Source: JAWVFM01 sp963843315 (GTDB taxonomy: Bacteria > Actinomycetota > Thermoleophilia > Solirubrobacterales > 70-9). Taken from it: DNA of 64,000 nt. Positions 60,012-64,000 of the stretch are shown piece after piece. The stretch covers positions 124,001 to 188,000 of the forward strand of contig CAWJJU010000001.1 of NCBI GenBank assembly GCA_963843315.1, read 5' to 3'. The position numbers and the translations under genes are program-made. Each line of letters opens with the position of its first letter. Position 1 is the first letter of the stretch. The notes below the pieces were generated by a model, which was given only the letters and a program-made list of their open reading frames with translations, did not search any database and was not told the origin of the DNA.

Positions 60012-61015
60012 GCGGCGGGGGTGGGAGCGACCTCGATCGGCTCGCCGCCCTTTTGCCAGTGAGCTTCGGGCGAGGGCGGCGTGTCGCGCAGGAACCACTC
60101 GGCGTCGAGGGCGCCCATGCAGCCGGTGCCGGCCGCGGTGATCGCCTGGCGATAGGTGTGGTCGACCAGGTCGCCCACTGCGAACACGCCCCCGAGCTTG
60201 GTGCGGGTCGAGCCCGCCACCGTCTGGACGTAGCCGTTCTCGTCGGTGTCGACCTGGCCCGTCACGAGCTCGGAGCGAGGCGTGTGGCCGATGGCCACGA
60301 AGGCGCCGCCGACCTCGAGCGACTCCTCCTCGCCGGTCTCGGTGTTGCGCAGGCGGACGGCGGCGAGCTTGCCGTCGTCGCCGGCCACGAACTCCTCGGG
60401 CATGAAGGGTGTCTTGAAGCTGATGTTGGGCTGCTCGGCGGCGCGGTCGAGCATGATCTTCGAGGCGCGGAACTCCTTGCGACGGTGCACGACCGTCAGC
60501 TCCGACGCGTACTTGGAGATGAAGATCGAGTCCTCCATCGCGGAGTCGCCGCCTCCGAACACCACGACCTTCTCGCCCTTGAAGAAGGCGCCGTCGCAGA
60601 CGCCGCAGGTGGACACGCCGCGACCGGCCAGCTCCAGCTCGCCCGGTACGCCGATCCGCTTGGGCTCGGCGCCCATGGAGAGGATGACCGCCTTGGCCGC
60701 GTACTCCTCGTCGCCGAGGAAGACGCGCTGGAGGCCGCCGTCGGAGAGCTCGACGCGGTCGGCGTCGTCGGTGATGAAGCGCGTCCCGAAGCGCTCGGCC
60801 TGGGCGCGGAACTGACCCATCATCTCCGGGCCCATGATCCCTTCCGGGTAGCCCGGATAGTTCTCGACGTCGGTCGTGTTCTGAAGCTGGCCGCCCCACT
60901 GAAAGCCCTCGATGACCAGCGGCTCGAGATTGGCCCTGGCGGCATAGAGAGCGGCGGTGTAGCCGGCGGGGCCGCCGCCGACGATGATCAGGTTCTCGAC
61001 TTTCTGCTCGCTCAC
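60008..61015 (-). CDS. trxB: Thioredoxin reductase
   Basis: A 335-residue flavoprotein that reduces thioredoxin with NADPH. FAD motif IIVGGGPAGYTAALYAARAN, redox pair CGVC in GRGVSTCGVCDGAFFKGEKV (usual CATC), NADPH motif VVVFGGGDSAMEDSIFISKY, and GVFAVGDLVDHTYRQAITAA. GGAG lies before GTG 61015. Its stop overlaps the start of the amidase/GT2 fusion. It is probably the cell's disulfide reductase of the thioredoxin system. Confidence 0.96.
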   Translation of the reverse strand: MSEQKVENLIIVGGGPAGYTAALYAARANLEPLVIEGFQWGGQLQNTTDVENYPGYPEGIMGPEMMGQFRAQAERFGTRFITDDADRVELSDGGLQRVFLGDEEYAAKAVILSMGAEPKRIGVPGELELAGRGVSTCGVCDGAFFKGEKVVVFGGGDSAMEDSIFISKYASELTVVHRRKEFRASKIMLDRAAEQPNISFKTPFMPEEFVAGDDGKLAAVRLRNTETGEEESLEVGGAFVAIGHTPRSELVTGQVDTDENGYVQTVAGSTRTKLGGVFAVGDLVDHTYRQAITAAGTGCMGALDAEWFLRDTPPSPEAHWQKGGEPIEVAPTPAA

Positions 61016-61055
61016 ACTGCGCTCCTTGGGGTCTATGAAGATCTTACTTCACTTT

Positions 61056-62255
61056 TTATAGTGCCGTGGCGGCCTCGGGCGTTACGGAACGCGAGCGCGA
61101 GGCGGGCCGGTCTCCCTGCTCCCAGGCGCTGACCGTACGGCGCAGCTTCAGGAAAGCAAAGATCCCGGGCGGGATCGGGGCCCAGAAGGCGAACAGGCGA
61201 TAGGTCAGGATCGCCGGGAAGACGTCGGCGCCGTTGTAGCCAAAGAGCACGAACGCGCCGATCATCCCGGCGTCGACCGCGCCGACCCCTGCCGGAACGA
61301 ACGGGACGAGGTTCGCTGTGAGGCCGACGAAGTAGCCCTGTACGACGACGCTGAGCGGCACGCTGACGCCGTACGCGTGGAACGCCGCCCACAGCGTTGC
61401 GATCTCCGCCGCCCACCAGCCGGCGGCGCCGACGAGGGTGAGGGTTGCGGTCGAGGGGTTGCGAACGAGGCTCAGGGCCGTGCGCGTGCCGATGGCGAGC
61501 GTGGCCGGAACGGTCACGAGGCGGCGAGCGAGCTTGGCGCCCTGCCCCTCCCCGCGAGCCGCGGCGAAGCGCCGCTCGAAGTCGCCCGGGATGAGGGCCA
61601 TGCACAGGAAGACGACGACCAAAAAGCCCGCGATCGCGGCGGGGACGATCGTCATGCCGGCGGGATTCGGCCCGTGGAAGACCCCGGCGCGCAGCAGGAT
61701 CCCGTTGACCACCACGGTGATCATGTAGACGCCGTAGAGGATCACCACGAAGGCGACCATCCGGCAGGCGGCGCGCCGAGCCGGCATCCCGGCCTTGCGA
61801 AGCGCCCAGTAGGTGAGCACCACCCCGCCGGCCCCGCCCGCGGAGAACAGCAGCGAGGCAGCAAGGCCCGCCATCGTGATCTGGTAGGTCTCGCTCCAGG
61901 TGAGCTTGATCACCTTGCCGACGGTGCCGCGAAACAGGGTGCCGTACGCCAGGTAGGCGAGCGTCTCCGCCAGGCCGGCGACCACGAGCCAGACGGGTTT
62001 CGCGTCGCCCAGCCGGCCGAGGATGTCCTGAACCCCGACGACCTTCGGGAACAGGAAGTAGATCCCGATGATGAGGGCGACGACGAGAGCCAGGGTCTGC
62101 AGGCCCTTGCGGCGGCCGAACGCGAATGACGGTTCGCTCGGCTCGTCGACCTCGGACGCGAGCTCCGCCTCCATCTCGGCCGTCGACATTTCGTCGGAGT
62201 CGGCCCTGAACTCTCTCCTCGCCTCTGCGTCCGTAGTCCGCATTCCTTCATTCAT
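61056..62255 (-). CDS. Lysylphosphatidylglycerol synthase-type membrane protein
   Basis: A 399-residue multi-helix protein of the UPF0104/LPG synthase TM family. A charged 50-residue head (MNEGMRTTDAEARREFRADS) precedes helix LALVVALIIGIYFLFPKVV. Family text: FSAGGAGGVVLTYWALRKAG, AYGVSVPLSVVVQGYFVGLT and FVPAGVGAVDAGMIGAFVLF, with the PxGxGxxDxxxI motif. The catalytic GNAT half of MprF is missing, so it may be a flippase-like or lipid-binding protein. Often found near glycosyltransferases. ATG at 62255. Confidence 0.88.
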   Translation of the reverse strand: MNEGMRTTDAEARREFRADSDEMSTAEMEAELASEVDEPSEPSFAFGRRKGLQTLALVVALIIGIYFLFPKVVGVQDILGRLGDAKPVWLVVAGLAETLAYLAYGTLFRGTVGKVIKLTWSETYQITMAGLAASLLFSAGGAGGVVLTYWALRKAGMPARRAACRMVAFVVILYGVYMITVVVNGILLRAGVFHGPNPAGMTIVPAAIAGFLVVVFLCMALIPGDFERRFAAARGEGQGAKLARRLVTVPATLAIGTRTALSLVRNPSTATLTLVGAAGWWAAEIATLWAAFHAYGVSVPLSVVVQGYFVGLTANLVPFVPAGVGAVDAGMIGAFVLFGYNGADVFPAILTYRLFAFWAPIPPGIFAFLKLRRTVSAWEQGDRPASRSRSVTPEAATAL

Positions 62256-62282
62256 ATCGTCGCACCTGCCATCCCGGAACGG

Positions 62283-63233
62283 CTACCCGTTCGCGGCCCG
62301 CTCGAGCCCCTGCACGGCGGCGCTCACGCGCAGGGCGTAGGGCTCGACCACCGGCTCGCCCAAGCGGACGAGGGCGACAAGCGCAGCGCCCGCGAGCACG
62401 TCGACCAGGTAGTGCTCGCCGAGGTAGACCAGGGCGAGTCCAAGGGTCAGCGCGTAGCCCCACCCGACGGCGCCGGCGCGGGGGTCGGTCTCGGCGAGGA
62501 GCATCGCTGCCATGAGCGACGTCGCGAAGTGAAGCGACGGCATCGCCGCCCAGGGATTGCCGTTCAGCGTCCCGTAGAGGGTCGGCCAGGCCCTGCCCCA
62601 CACGTCCTCGCCGACGTCGAGCATCCTGCGGCTGACCTCCTCCGGCGTGTAGCCCTCCTCCGATGCCCACCAGGGCGGCGCCGTGGGGACCAGGAAGTAG
62701 ACCGCGCACCCGAGGTCGTAGACGGCCGCCATCTGGCGGGCCGACCGCGCGAAGTGCGGCTGGCGGCGCGCGAGGATCCAGATCAGGCAGAGGTGCGGCT
62801 CGAAGAACCAGGCCCAGTGCGCTGCGCTCATCAGCCTGTCGAGCTTGGTCGTGCGGCCGGGCTTGGAGAGCGCTGCCTGAAGGCGGGAGTTCGGGAGGCG
62901 GCCCCCGCCGAGGAAGCGGTCGACCGCGATCGGGTAGCGGATGCGCAGCCGGCGCCGAAGCCGGGCAGGGTCGTCGTAGGGAAGCTCGTGGGCAACGGCG
63001 AACGCCCACATTTGCAGGGCGAAGAGCGCGGCGTCGCGGGTCTTCGTCCGCGGGCGCAGGATCGCGAGCGCCACCGGCCCGGCCGCCGTGGCCGCGACAG
63101 TGGCCGCCGCGGGCAGGCGCAGGCGCCGGCGAACGGCCGGGGCGACGAAGGCGGCGACCAGCCCGGCGCCGGCGAGGGCCCTCAGAGCACCCCGCGCAGG
63201 CGAACGGCGGGTCTTCCTGCCGAGGGCGGACAA
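62283..63233 (-). CDS. PAP2-family phosphatase-like membrane protein
   Basis: A 316-residue multi-pass protein of the PAP2_3/inositolphosphorylceramide synthase type. The active-site histidines are in PSLHFATSLMAAMLLAETDP and YLGEHYLVDVLAGAALVALV. Upstream KPGRTTKLDRLMSAAHWAWF and YFLVPTAPPWWA are also family features. It removes or exchanges lipid head groups at the outer membrane face. TTG at 63233 is the only suitable start, 80 bases from ctaC in the opposite direction. It is 27 bases ahead of the LPG-type gene and likely co-transcribed. Confidence 0.88.
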   Translation of the reverse strand: MSALGRKTRRSPARGALRALAGAGLVAAFVAPAVRRRLRLPAAATVAATAAGPVALAILRPRTKTRDAALFALQMWAFAVAHELPYDDPARLRRRLRIRYPIAVDRFLGGGRLPNSRLQAALSKPGRTTKLDRLMSAAHWAWFFEPHLCLIWILARRQPHFARSARQMAAVYDLGCAVYFLVPTAPPWWASEEGYTPEEVSRRMLDVGEDVWGRAWPTLYGTLNGNPWAAMPSLHFATSLMAAMLLAETDPRAGAVGWGYALTLGLALVYLGEHYLVDVLAGAALVALVRLGEPVVEPYALRVSAAVQGLERAANG

Positions 63234-63313
63234 GGCGGGGCGAGTATATGGACCGGCGTCCGAGTTCCGGCACGTGTCGCGGCGCCACCCCCCTCGGATA
63301 GGATTCGCGCGCC

Positions 63314-64000
63314 TTGGCCGTCCGCAGCCGAACGACCACAGCCTCTCGAACGCGCGCCCTTCTGGGCGCGCTCGCCGTGCTCGCGCTTGCCGCCCTGGTG
63401 ATTGCGCCCGCGGCAGGAGCCTCGATCCTCGGACCGCGGCCGGCGCACTCGCCCAACGCGTCCGACATCCGCACCACGTACTGGGTGATGTTCGCGATCG
63501 CCGTCGTGCTGGGCCTCGGCATCAACGTGGCCCTGATCGCCACGGTCGTCCGCTTCCGCGCTCGCCGCGGCGAGCGTCCCGCGCGGATCACCGCCCGCCG
63601 CGGATTCTTCGGCCGCGCCGCGCTGCCCCTCGGCGCCGCCGCGATCGCCATATTCATCTTCGGGATCGTCATGACGGTCAAGGTCCAGACGATCGCGGCG
63701 CCTGGGCCCGACAGCCTCACGTCGTCCGCATCCGAGACCGCGCAGGTCGGCGTCACGGGGGTCAACCAGCAGGCGCTCAGCGACGCGACCAACACGCTTC
63801 GCAACACCCAGCCGTCGGTTCCGACCTCCAAGCCGGTCAAGGGCGGCCCCCTGGAGATCGACGCGGTGGCCCAGCAGTGGGTGTGGCGCTTCTTTTATCC
63901 CGGCGGCCCCAAGGGCACCCCGCCCACCTACGACGCCGTCGACGGCGGCGCACCCGGCAACCGCACGTTCTCCGTCAACGAGCTGGTGGTCCCGGTGGAC
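63314..64000 (+). CDS. ctaC: Cytochrome c oxidase subunit II, N-terminal part (cut by window edge)
   Basis: The open frame is cut at the window end after 229 residues. TTG at 63314 opens a signal helix (LLGALAVLALAALVIAPAAG). Two helices follow (YWVMFAIAVVLGLGINVALI and LPLGAAAIAIFIFGIVMTVK), as in subunit II. EIDAVAQQWVWRFFYPGGPK is the signature before the CuA domain, which lies beyond position 64000. A long serine/threonine loop (about 135-170) precedes it. The oxidase operon probably continues to the right. Confidence 0.9.
   Translation, partial: MAVRSRTTTASRTRALLGALAVLALAALVIAPAAGASILGPRPAHSPNASDIRTTYWVMFAIAVVLGLGINVALIATVVRFRARRGERPARITARRGFFGRAALPLGAAAIAIFIFGIVMTVKVQTIAAPGPDSLTSSASETAQVGVTGVNQQALSDATNTLRNTQPSVPTSKPVKGGPLEIDAVAQQWVWRFFYPGGPKGTPPTYDAVDGGAPGNRTFSVNELVVPVD

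Noticed and set aside
60012..60899. Extension of the amidase/GT2 frame upstream through trxB
   Set aside because: The text is arginine-rich shadow of trxB and the amidase N-terminus begins at about 60011.
1..64000. CRISPR array, prophage or insertion sequence
   Set aside because: No regular spaced repeats, no cas, integrase, transposase or phage structural genes were found.

Overview
The window is about 64 kb of very GC-rich bacterial chromosome. It most resembles an actinomycetote of the class Thermoleophilia (Solirubrobacterales/Gaiellales type). The evidence is the high-GC codon use with many GTG/TTG starts, an actinobacterial ClpX N-terminus, CGAAC-N4-GTTCG LexA-type DNA, many small secreted proteins with the LPANSVKSKN-type leader, and a rod-shape (mre/mrd) locus leading into rplU-rpmA-obg. 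This is inferred from familiarity with protein families; no 16S gene is present.

1-16 kb is one long, tightly packed minus-strand block. Reading in the direction of transcription it holds valS, folC, a 39-aa membrane peptide, a zinc-ribbon membrane protein, ndk, maf (with a terminator), mreB, mreC, mreD, mrdA, rodA, rng, rplU, rpmA, an ECF sigma factor with its zinc anti-sigma factor, and obg (cut by the window edge). Many junctions overlap by 1-4 bases (ATGA, GTGA, TGATG, CTGA), so translation is probably coupled. 16-25 kb holds two beta-helix secreted proteins, an aldo/keto reductase-like protein, and the protein quality-control genes clpX, clpP and tig. Two related small secreted proteins sit on either side of clpX.

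25-42 kb is mixed: ctaG, corA, lemA, a small HTH regulator with a palindromic operator over its start, an ECF sigma/ogt pair, a PfpI/dehydrogenase operon, a beta-propeller protein, three tRNAs (His, Arg, Pro), an alkyltransferase-like protein, and an HTH/LAGLIDADG-like gene preceded by a perfect LexA box. Between about 19.6 and 41.5 kb roughly fifteen genes are broken by one or more frameshifts. Outside that stretch I saw none. Several are repaired by one added base in a homopolymer, so local consensus error is at least as likely as gene decay.

42-64 kb is clean. It has pduO-osmC-SDR-Nudix, then a plus-strand acyl-CoA (beta-oxidation) operon of thiolase, class IV aminotransferase, acyl-CoA dehydrogenase, enoyl-CoA hydratase and 3-hydroxyacyl-CoA dehydrogenase. 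Next come a secreted glycosidase-like protein, an EamA exporter, an MBL-fold hydrolase, an AbiEi/DUF559 protein, and a 948-residue fusion of an N-acetylmuramoyl-L-alanine amidase domain with three GT2 glycosyltransferase-like domains. That fusion overlaps the end of trxB. Two membrane lipid-type proteins and the start of ctaC (cytochrome oxidase subunit II) close the window.

Four genes (folC, clpX, the enoyl-CoA hydratase and the amidase/GT2 fusion) have no ATG, GTG or TTG in a workable place and seem to start at CTG. Several short palindromic repeats are scattered through the intergenic DNA. I saw no CRISPR array, prophage, transposase, rRNA or riboswitch. No stretch over 300 bases lacks a gene; the longest gaps (21666-21908, 30390-30642, 34181-34430) hold palindromic repeats or nothing I can name.
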